A stretch of 64,000 nucleotides of DNA from Capitulum mitella. Lineage: Eukaryota; Arthropoda; Thecostraca; Pollicipedomorpha; Pollicipedidae. Of this stretch, positions 44,623 through 57,525 are shown piece after piece; the first letter of the stretch is position 1, and each line of letters starts with the position of its first letter. The notes under the pieces are model-generated. The model searched no databases and was not told the origin of the DNA. It was given only the letters and a program-made list of their open reading frames with translations. The translations under genes and the position numbers were made by a program. Where the stretch lies: positions 29,347,201 to 29,411,200 of the forward strand of contig CP099846.1 in the NCBI GenBank assembly GCA_030062745.1. Reading direction: 5' to 3'.

Positions 44623-47600
44623 GTCGGTCCGCTCGGCCGCGCGCGCCGCCGGAAACGGTGCGGTCATCCGCGGCCGAAGTGTCAGGTCATGCGCTGCCGA
44701 CGCGCTCTGAGTAAATGTCCCGAAGAAGGTGTGAGTGGCACCGTCCGGTCTGCGTTTTGCTCCCTATTGTTTTGCGGCGATTTTATTGATGTAACATTCC
44801 TAATTTTGGAAGGAAAGCCATACGAGTCCGGATGTGCACAGAAGTTTGCGCCTACGCCGCGGCACCGGTGTAAATTACCTTGTTCTGTACAGTACAGTTT
44901 GTAAGTCTGTACAGTTTGCAGTTTAACTGTGGTGCTCACTGGTCTCAACCTTGCGGCCGCTGAATGCAAATCGAGGCGGCCCGTAGCCGGATGGTTAGGA
45001 TGCAGCGCGCCAGCGCGTCGGAAACTTCTCAGAGTGCCCTGAGTGTCGCCGCCTGCCTGTTCTTCGGCCTTCCGTTCAGACGGAGGGTCCCGGCCATTTC
45101 GTTTCCGATTTACCGGCCTCGGCCTCCCACTGCCTATGACGGAGGTGGCGGCGCCTTGTGCTCGTGGCCACCCCTGGCCGCAGCCGTGGAATGCCACAGC
45201 GACGAGCCGTTCCGAGACGGATTCGGGATTTTAGAAGGCGGCGTGGATATCTGCGGACAGCTGGATGCGCCTAAAAGGGAAGGCGCGTTAAGCACCCCGA
45301 TCGTCGTTCAGCGGAGAAACAGGCCACTCATACGGCCCTGCCCGCAGCCAAGTGCCGGGAAGCATGCTCTAAAAAGATAAACTAAGTGCAACGTAAGGGA
45401 TAACGAAATCTCCTTTTAACAGCCATGTTTACGTCCCAGAAGACTCAGCTTACCTTTTAGTTTACGTCGCTAAAAGCTGTGTCAATTTGCAGTTTAAACT
45501 ATGTTATGGTTTTCTTTGTCAACTGTTGTTTTCTGATCTGTTGTTTCTGTTGTTCGACCTTGATTTTTTATCGACTCTTACTTCCATTTATTCCAAATGG
45601 CGTCGCTATTACATGGAAATCTGCCCCCCCCCCCATTCTTAAATATTGTAACAATTATCCGGCTTTCGCTAAATGTTGCAATTGCATAGTTAACTCTTTC
45701 TGCACGAAGTTTCCATTGAGTCATAATGTGGCGACCTCATGGCACAACACCGTCGTCCTCTTAAAACCAGCGATGGGCGGCAAACTGTGATCACTGAGCT
45801 GACGAAATACAGCACCCGCATACCCGCCCTGCGGCAGTTAAGAACCAAACGCCACCCCAGAGTCTCGTGAACACGGCTAGATTTTAGGCATGGCGATGTT
45901 GCAGAGCTGAGTCATGCGCGTGGCCTTTGGTCAGTGAATGACGGCCAGCCGCTCACTCGCCGGGTTGATTCGTCAACGGGCAGACTGGATTTTGGGGCCC
46001 ACGGGTATGCAGCATTACACATTGGGCACACGGCGACCGAGGCCAAGACGTCAGCAGTTGTCCCGGCCATGCCATGCTGCCAAGATAAGGCCGGCGCGTG
46101 GCCCGTGGATAGTGAGTGGGACGCGGTTCACCCGCTGGAATGTTGACGATCACACCCGGAGGTTTTAGCGCCGCCGTCGTCGCATGATCAGGCGTGATGG
46201 TGGGCCCCGGGTCTCGCAGTGTCACGCGGCTGGGCCACCGACGTGTAGTCGGTGGCGGAACTGGCCGTTCACTTTCCTGGGGGTGAGGAGCACCGCCCAA
46301 GGTCAACGTTTCATCGCCACGGTCGTCGTATGGACAGGCTGAAGGATTGGGGCCCAAGGGTTTGCCGTGTCGCGCAGCCGAGATCCGGGAGGCCGAGGCG
46401 AGGTCTGGACACGCCGCCTAATGATCGGTAACATCGGACGTGTGAACTGCCGTCAGCGGACGGAACTGCGCAGCCCACTTGCCGGAACGGCGAACATCAT
46501 CGTCGGAAGATAAGACTTGCCGCCAACCGCCGTCACAAAGGCTGGAGCGCGGCGGATAAGTGCTGAGCGACGAAATAGAAACACTGATCGAGAACAGCTG
46601 GTGTCATCGAAGCTAAAGACCTGTATGCAGTACTCTTGTATGTGGGGAAAAGGTAGCCGTCATGTCGGAGGCACAGTTACGTGCAGTGGAGTTAATTATT
46701 AATATACTCTCGCCTTATTGGAGGCTGACGCCTGGAAAAAGGAGCTGACTGGCGCCGCAAGAGAGTGCTCAATCCCAGGACGGTGCCGACAGGGAGATTG
46801 ACCGCGACGAAAAGTATCCGTGGTGAGTGACATCCCTTAACTTTGCGGCTTACGCTGTGCTTGGGGCACATCTGGCATTTGCCCGAGGCTAACCAGGGGC
46901 AGGAATGGGAAAAGGATGCGGTGCGAAGTTACGGATCCGAAAGGGAAAAACGAGTTGCATCAAAGCAGCAACGCCAGTCAACCCAGATTTTACATTGCAG
47001 CGGGTTTCTGACTGCGTTGTGATAGTTGTACTTGTGACGGCCTGGTTCGTGTCAGCCTTTCTCGCGAATTCGATTATCAGCTACCGAAGAAAGCTCCCAA
47101 GCCCAGAACCTCTGTTCTTGACGCAGAAGCGTCGTTTTGTGTAAATTGATGGGGGGGGGGGCGATCCGAGTGCCCGACAAGCTCAGCTTCCCGCAAATGT
47201 GGATTTCTCAACGGATTTAGCCTACCTTATTATGATCAACGGACTAAAGACTTGTTTAGTAACGAAAAGCATTGGTAAGGCCCAGATGGACATCAGTAGG
47301 GTTTAAATCAATATTGGTTGGCCCCAAGCATCACCAAACGTTTGGAAACCGATGCTCCTAAACGGTATGCCTGTTCCATCACAAAATGCGTCACCATTTC
47401 TTTTCTGAATGATTTAAATCACTTTATGCTTTTTTCTTCACTTTCTGCGTGTCTTATCCATTTCGGCCGTTCTTTTCGCTATTATTGCCTGTTTCCCGTG
47501 TTAATTTCTTTACTTCCTGCCTGTCTTATCTGTTGCGGCTGTTCTTTTCGGTATTATTGCCATTCCCCGTGTTAAAACCGGCAGGAAATATTGAGGGGCC

Positions 47601-47716
47601 CAAACCAACATGGGGACGAATTAGCATTGGGGGCCAGGGTCGTCACAAACGGATACGAATTGACACCATGTGTTGACGTAAATCAGCAAACCAAACACCT
47701 ACACTGAGAAAAAGGC

Positions 47717-48308
47717 GAGACCAGTAGGGGTTCCGATTTTCCCGATTCAAATAAGACCACACGCTTTTGGTACCCTGGTAGGACTCATTTGAGAACGGTT
47801 TCACTCGAGACCAGGGTTGAAAAAGGTGCCGTTTTTTATGCTGGATAACATTAAAAAACATACGCTCGAAAAGCATTTTGTACTTCAAAAATTTGATCCT
47901 GTGTCTCCATGAAAAAGCTTCATTATATTCGTGTTGAGAAATTTCTAACTCCGAAAGCACATGAATCTGTCTCCGTTCAGTAAGAAGCAGGTATGATGTA
48001 ACTGACTCACACCAAGAACGCCAGTTTTAAGCAGCATTACTCCCTGCAAAATTTTGTATTCCAGGACAAAAATTAAACTCCGACACCAGGAACAAAAACC
48101 AGATTTCCAACTTTGCCCGAGATTGGTGCCGTTGGACCAGGTCAAACCACCTGGTTTCACCTGGTCCAACGTGGAACCTGTTAAACGTGGTTTCACGTGA
48201 GACGAGATACCAGTCTTGAGTGAGAACGTTCTCAAATGAACCCTCCCAAGGTACTGAAAACGTGTGGTCTGATTTGAATAGGGAAAGTGAGAACCCCTGA
48301 CGGTCTCT
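47717..48308. mobile_element. inverted-repeat element interrupted by a hAT-type MITE
   Basis: The arm 47717-47800 is an imperfect reverse complement of 48226-48308; both share attcaaat-agaccacacg and ggactcatttgagaacg-type blocks. The centre is occupied largely by the MITE copy at 47812-48115. The outer element therefore looks older than the MITE insertion. Confidence 0.6.
47812..48115. mobile_element. hAT-type MITE, copy 3 (304 bp)
   Basis: It starts CAGGGTTGAAAAAGGT and ends AGATTTCCAACTTTG, with flanks ctcgagac and cccgagat matching at 6 of 8 positions. It is in the opposite orientation to copy 2 and shares its interior blocks (taagaagcaggt, caccaagaacgcc, gacaccaggaacaaaa). Confidence 0.7.
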
Positions 48309-49328
48309 GAGACTGAGTACAGTTCTCACTTTCTTCCCCGCGAGAATGGTCACTGGTCTCAATGTCCATTGCCATTCCCGAAATATCCCACCTTAAGGTT
48401 TCGTTAACCTACTCTAAAAACGTGGTCTCAGAAACAAAAATAAAAAACTAAATGAGTTTGGATGGCAGGAGGCTGAGTTGGCGTCAGCCGTGTGACGATG
48501 ACACCGTTAACGCCGTCCAAACAGCTGTAAGTAATCACAGGAGTGTTGCGCCAGGAACGCACAAATAAAGAATTACCGCGCCGGTGTCATGTCAGGAACG
48601 CATAAATAAGGAATCGCCTCCCTGCGTTTTGACGATAGTAACAGAACTGTCGAACCATCGGCTCCTAGTTGACAGGTTTAAGTAGCGCGTCACCTTCCGT
48701 CCAGCCTGCCTGGACGGCTCACTCTGGGTTTCTTTAACTTTGAGACAATGCGAATAGAACCGTGAAATCACAGTGCAGTGCTAGTTACAGAACTGTGGAA
48801 TCACCTGTAATTCGTGAACCACGACAAAACTTTAAAATGAGAAACATCTTTGTACAAAAAAACATCTTCATGTCAAGTACCATACCATCTGTTTGTATGT
48901 ATGTGTGTATGTATGTATTTACGATCAGACCGTAATCAGGATTTCCGTTAGGGGCGGGGCCAAATGTCAGATTTTGTCATATACCGCTGGCATGTGACGA
49001 AGTTTATAGGAAAAAGCAGCAGTTTTACGTAATTAACCTCATATTTAACCCACAGGAATCAGACTATACTATTTTGCAACATATACGTGATCACTATTCC
49101 GTACTCGTGCGAAATCGTTATATTGCTAGTGCAGACCGCTTTGCTCAGGTGGGGCATGGCCCCCATGCCCCCCCCCCTTGGCTACGTCCCTGCTTACGAT
49201 CATATTCATGGGGTCTCCATTGCATAAGTGACTATTGAGTCCCACGTCATACGGATCACGAGCAAAACAAGCACGCGCAAAAAAATAACAGGCGATAAAA
49301 TCATGCACAGGCACATACAGGCACATAC

Positions 49329-49440
49329 TTTTATGGCTGTCGGAAGATCCCACAGCACACCTGATTGAGCTTGACACGCCTGACTGCATCCCACAACCAC
49401 CTCAAGCGGACCACATATCATTCAGCCATCTCACCACGAC
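49329..49440 (+). repeat. dispersed repeat A (copy 1)
   Basis: The segment from about gctgtcggaagatcccaca to ccatctcaccacgac is repeated at 57253-57363 at roughly 80 percent similarity by eye. The second copy is followed closely by aataaatgaatgaa. Together they look like the 3' end of a retroposon. Confidence 0.6.
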
Positions 49441-49837
49441 CGTCAGTGAGCAGGCGTGTCGATTTCTATTCATTTGAGAGGGCCCTGGCCCACTCATTGT
49501 TGGTCTAGGCCCCCAATGTTAGTTTTGCCCCCCATTATTTTGTGCCAGCTTTAAAAGGAAAAGAGTAATAATAACGAAAAGAACGGCCGCAGTACATAAG
49601 AGGCAGAGAGTACAGAATAAAGTCTAAAGCGATGTATTATCTTTCTATTTTCTGTTTCTACATACACCCGTCTGCGTGGGGACAAATGCAGTTTTCTATT
49701 TGATAAATAATAACAAAAACTTTAAATTTCCGTTGGTCAAAAAATTGGGCGAAATCCTTTGAGAAACCCACATCTGGAGGAGGATAGGTTGTCGGGCCCT
49801 TGGCTCAGCACCTCAGACCATTCACAGAAGTCGGCGC

Positions 49838-49975
49838 CCTGACAGTGAGTCAGCTGCTCGTGCAAGGCCGCCGATTCAAGGTCGCTAGCTCGAGCTTCTG
49901 CTTGCGCGCCAAAAGACGTCGCGATTTGTTCCCTTGAGACGCATGTACCACCTTGCCTTGAAACCAGCGACCTGT
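49838..49975 (+). repeat. dispersed repeat B (copy 1)
   Basis: It begins gagtcagctgctcgtg and contains gccgattcaaggtcgctag and accagcgacctgtctcac. A related copy lies at 57405-57525. In both places repeat A lies upstream (about 400 bp here, 40 bp there), so A and B may be parts of one element. Confidence 0.6.
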
Positions 49976-50831
49976 CTCACAGTAAACCCGGGGTCCAATC
50001 ATATGGCAGCAGGGGCGCACATTTTACAACCAGGCGATAGAGGCCCATGTTAAAACTGTTTCTGACGCACAAACAGGGCCACATTGGGTAAGCGACAGAC
50101 GCGCGGCGTGCGCTGACGCGTTTCCGGGCTCCAGATGTCTGAGGGTCGGTTTGCACGAGCGGCAAAAACGCGGCTACGCGTGGTTCTGCCACGCGAGCGG
50201 CCGAGTCTATCTCGCGACGGGTGAGCGGTAACGACTAGTCACGTTTTATGACGTGTTCATGACACTGTGCCAGTTGGTGGTGGCTTGGACTAGGAGGCCT
50301 GACGCTCGACACATCAAGCCCAAGCCGAGGCAAAACACGCAGGATTTCAGTTTGTCGCAGTCGGGGTAAAGATCTTTAATGGTTTTTTATTAACGTCCTC
50401 CATCAGGGTTGGCAGGCCTGTCGATGACGAAGTATTACGCATGTATGACGCAAGCAAATACGTGACGACCTTCGTCAGCTGTTACGAGGCTCGGTCACGC
50501 TGTTACAGCGCAGGGAAAATCACTCGCGTAAACTGGCCGTGGTACTGCGGAGCGCGTACAGCTGTCACCTGTGTTCCGCGGCCACCTGCAGAGGAAATGC
50601 ACCGACGGGTTCGATCATTGAAACGTCTTTTGGACTCCTGGCCGGTGAACGCTGGATTAATTACGATGGCATGGCAGTACCGAGCAGGGCCTATTTTGAG
50701 GAAAAATGACCGCGGGCGCAATTCTACGAACGAGGCGCATTGGCCGAGACCACCCCTTACCCCCGGCATTTGCGTTGTCCTTGTTCAACTTTATCCACAT
50801 CATCTGCATATATGTATTCGTAAGGAAAGAA

Positions 50832-50837
<6 letters not shown>

Positions 50838-50904
<67 letters not shown>
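50838..50904. repeat. (AT)n microsatellite
   Basis: An uninterrupted run of more than 30 AT units. It creates open frames reading Tyr-Ile repeats on both strands, which are not genes. Confidence 0.97.
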
Positions 50905-50906
<2 letters not shown>

Positions 50907-51332
50907 AGGCGAATTACGATGAAGGCTTTTCCAGAGTGCTCTTTCATTAACTGATGCGTCTTCTGGAGGAAATCATGCGTGCAAAATGTGGGCGTGGTCC
51001 AACTCTTTTAACCGCTTTCAAACGAAGATTGAATGTCGTGTGTGCTGGCTTTTATTTCTGTTTTGATGAAGTTCGCGCCGGCTTTTGTGCGTTCCGAGCC
51101 TACTAAAGTCAAAGAACACTACTCCATCTTTTCCCACCAAGAATTCATTCTTCATGGACTTGTGATCCCTGGGAGATTCGATCAGGGAGAGGTGTGTCTG
51201 AAATGCCCCCAAACGTGTTCTGTGATCCAGTTTTTTTAAACCAAGCGCACAATATGCATAAAATGCACATTATAGTACTCCTTTTGACACACTGGATCGA
51301 AAGGCACTTCACAGGCTGTCTCACGTCATAGG

Positions 51333-53607
51333 TCATTGGCCCTGTCGGCAGCAGTGTGGCTTAGGTGGGAATGATACTTCAAACCTCTTTGTGGCCTCGG
51401 GGTTCTGGCGACGATGCCATTCGACGACTTGTAGCAGGTACTGCTTTTGCCTTTCATCCTTCGTCAGTACCTCGTTGTACACTTGATTAAGAGCCACAGC
51501 TCGTTCGGCGAAGTTGCTAACTACCGCGATCCCGCGCAGGACTTCCTTAGCGTTCGTGAAGTCAGGTGCTGTCTCCCAGTCAGCGGGATCGGAGGCAGGG
51601 AAACCCACGTTGATGCCGTAGGCCGTCAGGTTGCCCACCAAATTTGCGGTAATGAAGTCGACGATGATCTTCCTGGGACGAAGGCCTCCTTTTCTGCGAG
51701 ATCCACCTGCGCTCGCTGGGAGGACTCTCCGATCCCTGTTCCTGGAGTGCCGCGATCATCCTCCTCTTCATCTCACACGGCACGCCCTCGTCGAAGAACG
51801 ACACACCAGCCAGTTCTTCACTGGGGCACCATAATAGGTGATTGTTATAATAAATCATATGTCGAATATAATGTCATAATAGATAATAGGTGACTGGCAA
51901 ACTCCTTGGAGATAGCCTTCGAGATTTCAGCATTCAAATCAGGCTTTGCAGAACGGCCAGGTCGTGTACGGGAGCGTTGACCGCCGATGAAGAGTAGAAC
52001 CATGCACTGAGGTACAAAACAGCCATGAAAGAGACGAAGCGCTAAGTACTCCCAATTCACTGAGAGTCACGGAGAACTGATGGCGAAGCAAGAAGGTCTT
52101 GATCCCGTAGGTTATGCGTGCCATCCATCTGGCACGGTGGAACCATCCATCTGGCATGGTGGGACCATTCATCTGGCACGTTGGAGATCACCTGGTTGGG
52201 GAACTTGATTCCCCGCGTAGACTGTTGACCAGAGAGGATGATCGAGACCTCAAAGAACTCACGATAATCATCGGTAGGCTGGATTTCGGCGATCTTCTCA
52301 TGGCAGAAGGCGGCGACACGATCCTTGGAGGAGAGAAACGTCTTGGCCACCGCTGGCTTCAGGTATGCATGCATCATGGGTTCGAACTTGCTCCAATCAA
52401 CGAGCGTCCATCTCTTCTTGAAGCGCTTGAACAAGGAGATCCCGGTCCCGAGAACGGACCGGAGCGCGTGGAGAAAGCCGCCTCTGCCACCAGTTCGAAA
52501 ATGTGATGACTGCAGACGAGGTGAATAGGTTGTCGCCGAAGCTCATGCCACCTCACGCTCATGAAGACGACCTTGTCCGGAACCTCCCAGCCTTCCAGAC
52601 AACCCAGGACAACGTCGGCTGTCGCTGCTCCAGCTCCGCGTACAAACTTCGGAACACCGAGGAGCTTGGCGGCACTTCTTGGACCGGTTATAATGACAGG
52701 GAGTCGATCCACCTTTTCCCTGCCATCGTCAGTTAACAGTTTGCCGTCCCAGTGGGCCACCAGGTTGGGTGGCGCGGCGAAAGAATGCTAGATTTCGTCC
52801 GCAATGGCTTTCCTTTGCGATCTACGCGCCCGCCTGGTCGAGCTTCTGTGATCGCCAGTTCAGAGGAAACGTGCCGGAGGCTGAAGCCGTCGCCGACAGG
52901 AAGTTGATTGCAGAGCAATCGTTGATCTTGGTCCGATCGAGCGCTGCTGCCAGACCAGGAGTGACGATGTTCTTGGCTCTCCTGCAGGGCCGCTTCTAAG
53001 GAGAAGGCATGGCGAAGGGCTGCCGGTCATCCTGATGTGTCAGTTGTGTGCTGTCGGTAGACGAGCATTCCCATTGGGCAGTTGCCTCCTGTTCGGTCTG
53101 CTGTTCAGTCTAACTGCGGGCCATTTCTTCGGCCTGCCCAAAAAGAAATTTATCGAATACTACCATGACACCTCGGCGACCTGGCTCCCTTTGGGCCTGG
53201 AGAATGTCTTTGCCTTCCTGGTTTTGATGATCTTAATGGTGCCTACATGGGCAATGTCAAAAATTTCTGTCATTTTTGAGGCTGTCTCTAAATTCCTTCT
53301 TCTTGTCAATTTCCGGGGTGGACCTCCAGCATTTGCCTTTGATGGCAGCTCGGTACTGGTCAAGCGTCCTGTTGAGCTTCTTTATTACGTTCCGCTCTGG
53401 TGCAATGAAAATACGGGCTTTGTTCCACACCCTCATCACTTCGCGGACGGTCTGTGTTTCGACCTCCCGCTGAATAAGCCTATCCACACGGTGGGGCTGA
53501 AAATATTGTTGCAGCACTTCTCTCCGCGAAGCCAGCTTGTTTCCAGGCACTGATTCGACCGGAGCGCCGATCTCGGCTTTTTTCTCGTGGTGCAGCCACA
53601 GTGGCAC
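51333..53607 (-). pseudogene. broken transposase-like gene of a family repeated in invertebrate genomes
   Basis: Minus-strand fragments lie in collinear order across 2.3 kb but in changing frames. First LASRREVLQQYFQPHRVDRL and FDIAHVGTIKIIK (53.6-53.2 kb). Then AHWDGKLLTDDGREKVDRLPV, LLGVPK and HHIFELVAEAAF (52.75-52.4 kb). Then MFKRFKKRWTLVDWSKFEP and TDDYREFFEVSIIL (52.43-52.2 kb). Then HARWM repeats (52.2-52.1 kb), LAGVSFFDEGVPCEMKRRMI (51.8 kb) and NFAERAVALNQVYNEVLTKD (51.5 kb). I know this layout as an uncharacterised multicopy protein of arthropods and cnidarians; the W-D-G, H-H-I-F-E-L and F-A-E-R blocks could be an RNase H-fold (hAT-like) core, but that is inference. Frameshifts show it is dead. 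Confidence 0.6.
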
Positions 53608-54797
53608 ATGCTTCCGTTATCAAAGGTACTTTCTGCATTGACGCAGGTTGCCGCTGGCGGTCCTTAAATATGCTGGCGTCTAAGAACGCGCGAGAAATTA
53701 ACAGACCGGCACCGTGGGTTACCGTGGCATGGCAAGGTATGGTGTTTCAGAGTTGTTATATATGAGTCGCAGTCTGCAAAAGATTGCCAGGATATTGACG
53801 ATATGTTGGGGCAGCTTCGATTCTTCCCTAAATGAGGCAGTAGGTTGGCCGTCCGGGATGGTTTTTCGTGGTCTAATCTATCCCCAAAATAATGTTTCTC
53901 ACTAAATTTTGGCCAGTATGTTTTTCAGTACTAGGCAGAAGTGAAAAAGCTGTCTCAACACACGCAGAATAAACTGTTCCATTTCCAGATTATCGGCCCA
54001 AAAATAAAAAAGCCACCTCAAATTGAAATATTCGCCTTAGCCCTGCACCAGTGAGATATCGTTATCACTTGTCATTATCTGCAGTCTGGGCCATGCCACG
54101 TTGGTAAAGCAGTGGAAAATGTCCACGTTGGTAAAGGTGGAACATGCTCATGGGATGCACAAACCCATGCACAAGGAGCAGCGAGAATGGCGGTTTTAAT
54201 ATATGATTGATTAATTTTCTGTTTTTCTCGCGTAAAACTTGGGTTCAGGCGCCTAGTTCAGTGAAGTTCTACCAATTAGGTACTGGGATTTTAGCAGGGT
54301 TTTCAGATCAGGATGACGACTACAGCACTGCTGGGATGTTATCGCATTCATATAAGCATTATCCCACCATAGCGCAACTGCCCTGATCACCAGCCCACCC
54401 TTCATTTTTCTTGCGTTTGAACACGTTAAACATCATCATCATCATCTTTAACGTGCCTGCAATGCAATGAAACGCTTTGGCCGCCCATCAGACAATCGCG
54501 GCATCGGGTTCCGGCGTACCAGTTACAAAACACGCTCGCCAACGGTCACTAGGCATGTGTGCAATTCGTATTATAAAGTGATGTTTCTAAGTGTGTTCCC
54601 ACAATACTCAGTGACTCAAAATATTCTTCGTTGATGAGATGCTGCTTAGCGAGACTCTCGTGTCCAGGGCTTTATGGAATACTCTCCTGGTTACGCTAGT
54701 ACTCCTAGCTGTTTTTTTTTTCTTTCCATGGGCAAAGGCTCTTGACTGGGGAGGGGGGGAAGAAGTGTAGGACTGAGGGGGCATTGTCCTCCTCCAG

Positions 54798-56032
54798 TTA
54801 ACCCGCGCACGACCGTCGGTCCGTCCCGAACATCGGCGACTGGGGGGGGGGGACAGTTGACTGCCCCCCCTCTAACTCACGAACGGTTGGTCGCACAATA
54901 AAAATAAGCATACCGTTGGAAAGCCTGTGACGAGTAGAGCTCGAAACTGGTCTCATTTTTAGTTTTAGATAATATGTAAGCCAATTTACGCCCTATATAT
55001 GTTTCCTCATAGCCGACTGCATGAGACCGAGAAATGGCCTGAATCTCAAGGGCTGTGACTAATAACTAATAACGCATAGGTAAAGGCACCAGCGCACAAG
55101 TGAAGGTCCGCGGATGCCGATACACGTCTAATTTCCTCAGATTTGTTCAATATATACGCCGAAACATTGAGTTAAAGACACCGTAATTCTCCCGGTCGGC
55201 CGTCAGTGTGCGCCGCTGCCGTATGCGGTACCAATTGACGGGAACTAATTTTGGCGTTTCTTCATTTTTGCAAAAAGGACAATCTATGTCAATTTTATTG
55301 ATCTTTGTGGTTCTTGTGATGGTTTCTCATGCTTAAATTTTGGGAAAATTGATTAGTTGGCAATCTACAAAGTTGGCGGAGCTTTATTCGCGAGAGCCTG
55401 TTTGTTTCCAAAATATGCTACTTTTTCAATCTTTTTGAGGTCCCTGGTATTAATTACGTCTGTACAAGCCAGTTCTGCCATTTTCTACCCATTCTGAGTA
55501 ATTCGTCGTCGATTTTGACCGTGGTACATTTTGGCCCACTACAGTTATTCGTGACCTGACCTCAGGTCAATGGCTGGAAGTCACTGATACTTTGCCCAAT
55601 GACGGTAACTAGATGTCTGCTTCATTCCACACTAAAAATGTTATGGAATATTCCGTCAATTTCCGAAAAAAACGGCAATATGTCATAAAAATGGGCTTGA
55701 CCTTAGGTCAATGACCCGGAAAATTCCGAAAAATCTGAGATAGCAGATTTGTTGCATCTATCACGATCACTAATCCCTGAAAGTATTATTGAGATATCTT
55801 GTTTTCCGAAAAAGTTGCAGGGCGCTAAACTTTTTGTGACATAGGCCTGTTTGACCTGACCTAGGTCAGGCACCTGACGTGATCTGAGGTCAAAATTTTG
55901 ACACAAGACGTAAAATTGATGGAGCAAAAGGTGCACAAAGTTTCGTGACTCTGCGTTTGTTGGTTCTCTCGCAGTCCCAGAAAAACCTCAGGGGGGCAGT
56001 CAACTGCCCCCCCTCAGTCGGGGACGGGTTAA
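54798..56032. mobile_element. 1.2-kb TTAA-flanked inverted-repeat element
   Basis: The ends are TTAACCCG and CGGGTTAA, followed inward by matching CGACTG, a G-run and CAGTTGACTGCCCCCC on both sides (left about 54838-54872, right about 55990-56020). A TTAA target duplication fits piggyBac or Kolobok-type elements. The interior is non-coding and holds repeated TGACCT/AGGTCA half-sites near 55555-55572, 55697-55708 and 55851-55893. Confidence 0.6.
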
Positions 56033-57106
56033 CATGTTAAAATAGGCCCTGGTACCGAGTCGTCGGACGTCCGATTGGTGAGGGGACCAGTGCCGACTGC
56101 GAACTGTCATCCGGAATCTGCACGTCGCGCAGTTGAACCGGCGGAATCAGCCCGCCGCGTATTCCGGCGAATACAGGATTTGATGGCCGTGGAAGAAGGA
56201 ACTGTTTATAGATACTGTTTAGGTAATATATAATATTGCCTAAATAAATAAAGGTACTGTTATTTATACTCTTTCTGTTATGCTTTCCTGGTGGTTTGTC
56301 TTATTTGGTCCGGAGTGCATCGCACACCCAACAGGTTTTTGTGAACGTTGAATCTGAATGGCCGATGTGGCGCACGTAACAGACAAGGGCGCAGGAAGCG
56401 GGGACGGAGTCAGCTACCCACCCCGAAACTCTTGAAATTTAGCATGGACCTTATGGGCGTTGACTGGAAAGAATTGATCCAAAATGCTTGTTTGCCCCCC
56501 TCCCCCCCCCACCAACGCCCCAACTGAGGAGTTTCTGCGCTCCTGGTAACATACATTGACGTGACGCAAAAGAGACGCTCATGTGAGAGATCGTGGGTCA
56601 CGGCGATGCTCATTGTTCATATCGTCACTCGCGCTGTCGTCATCCAGAAAATGATCACGAAGACAACAATGTCGCACACACGTGTCGAACGTTTCGCGGA
56701 GGAAACTCGCCTGCCAGGTTTTATGAACAACTTTGCCAACTTGGAGCGCGCGGCTGTTTCATTTCGGGAGACACCGTGACGACAGAGCAAAACGCCAAGC
56801 TGGTGCTGGCGGCTGGTGTTGTCGGGACTGAAGTAGCACCAGCGCCGCTCCGGGACCGGGCGAATTTCCACCGGCCAAGGCCAGAAATGCGACCGCTCCT
56901 GTCGCGTTCCTGTCGGGCGCGGCCAGGGATGTCGCACCCCGCTGATTTGCACCCCCCCCCCCCCTCCGCGTTGTTGGGACGTCACACCTATGAGTAAAAC
57001 AGTCATGCACCGGCCGCCAGGAAGACAGCGTCGACTGCGGCAGTCGAAAAATGACAAGATGCCTGCTTCAAGCATGCCGGTAACCGTAAAACCTCAATAA
57101 GGGTCT

Positions 57107-57525
57107 CAGATGGGCTACACTGGCCTTTTTTGAAAATCTGAGGGGTTCTTGATGCAGTCAGGAGTCTCCGGGAAGATTGGGTGGATACTGAGACGGCAAG
57201 ATGGGTCTTACACGGCAGAAGGCCCCCGAGACCGCCAAAAACGTCTCTCTGATGACTGTCAGAAGATCCCACAGCATGCCTGGCTCAGCTTGGCACGCCT
57301 GACCGCATCCCGCAGCCTCCTCCAGCCGACAACGTCCCTCGACCACCTCACCACCATGCATGTGAACATTGAGTAGTAACAATAAATGAATGAAATAACC
57401 GCCAATGAAAGTCAGCTGCTCGTTAACGCCACCGATTCAAGTTCGCTAGCTCCAGCTGCTGCATGCGTGCCAAAACACGTCGTGACTTGTTCCGTTGAGA
57501 CCAGCGACGCGTCTCACGGTAAACC
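57107..57525 (+). repeat. dispersed repeat cluster (copies of A, B and C)
   Basis: 57107-57250 (repeat C: gggctacactggcctttttt, gatgcagtcagg, gagacggcaagatgg) recurs at 59388-59525. 57253-57363 is repeat A, also at 49329. 57405-57525 is repeat B, also at 49838. An AATAAA lies just after repeat A near 57379. The arrangement suggests a composite retroposon, but no coding sequence was identified. Confidence 0.6.

Noticed and set aside
44005-44904. 299-codon plus frame as an independent gene
   Set aside because: Its middle is WDR11 exon 8; the two ends run into intron.
50441-50954. Frames with Tyr-Ile runs on both strands
   Set aside because: Produced by the (AT)n microsatellite.
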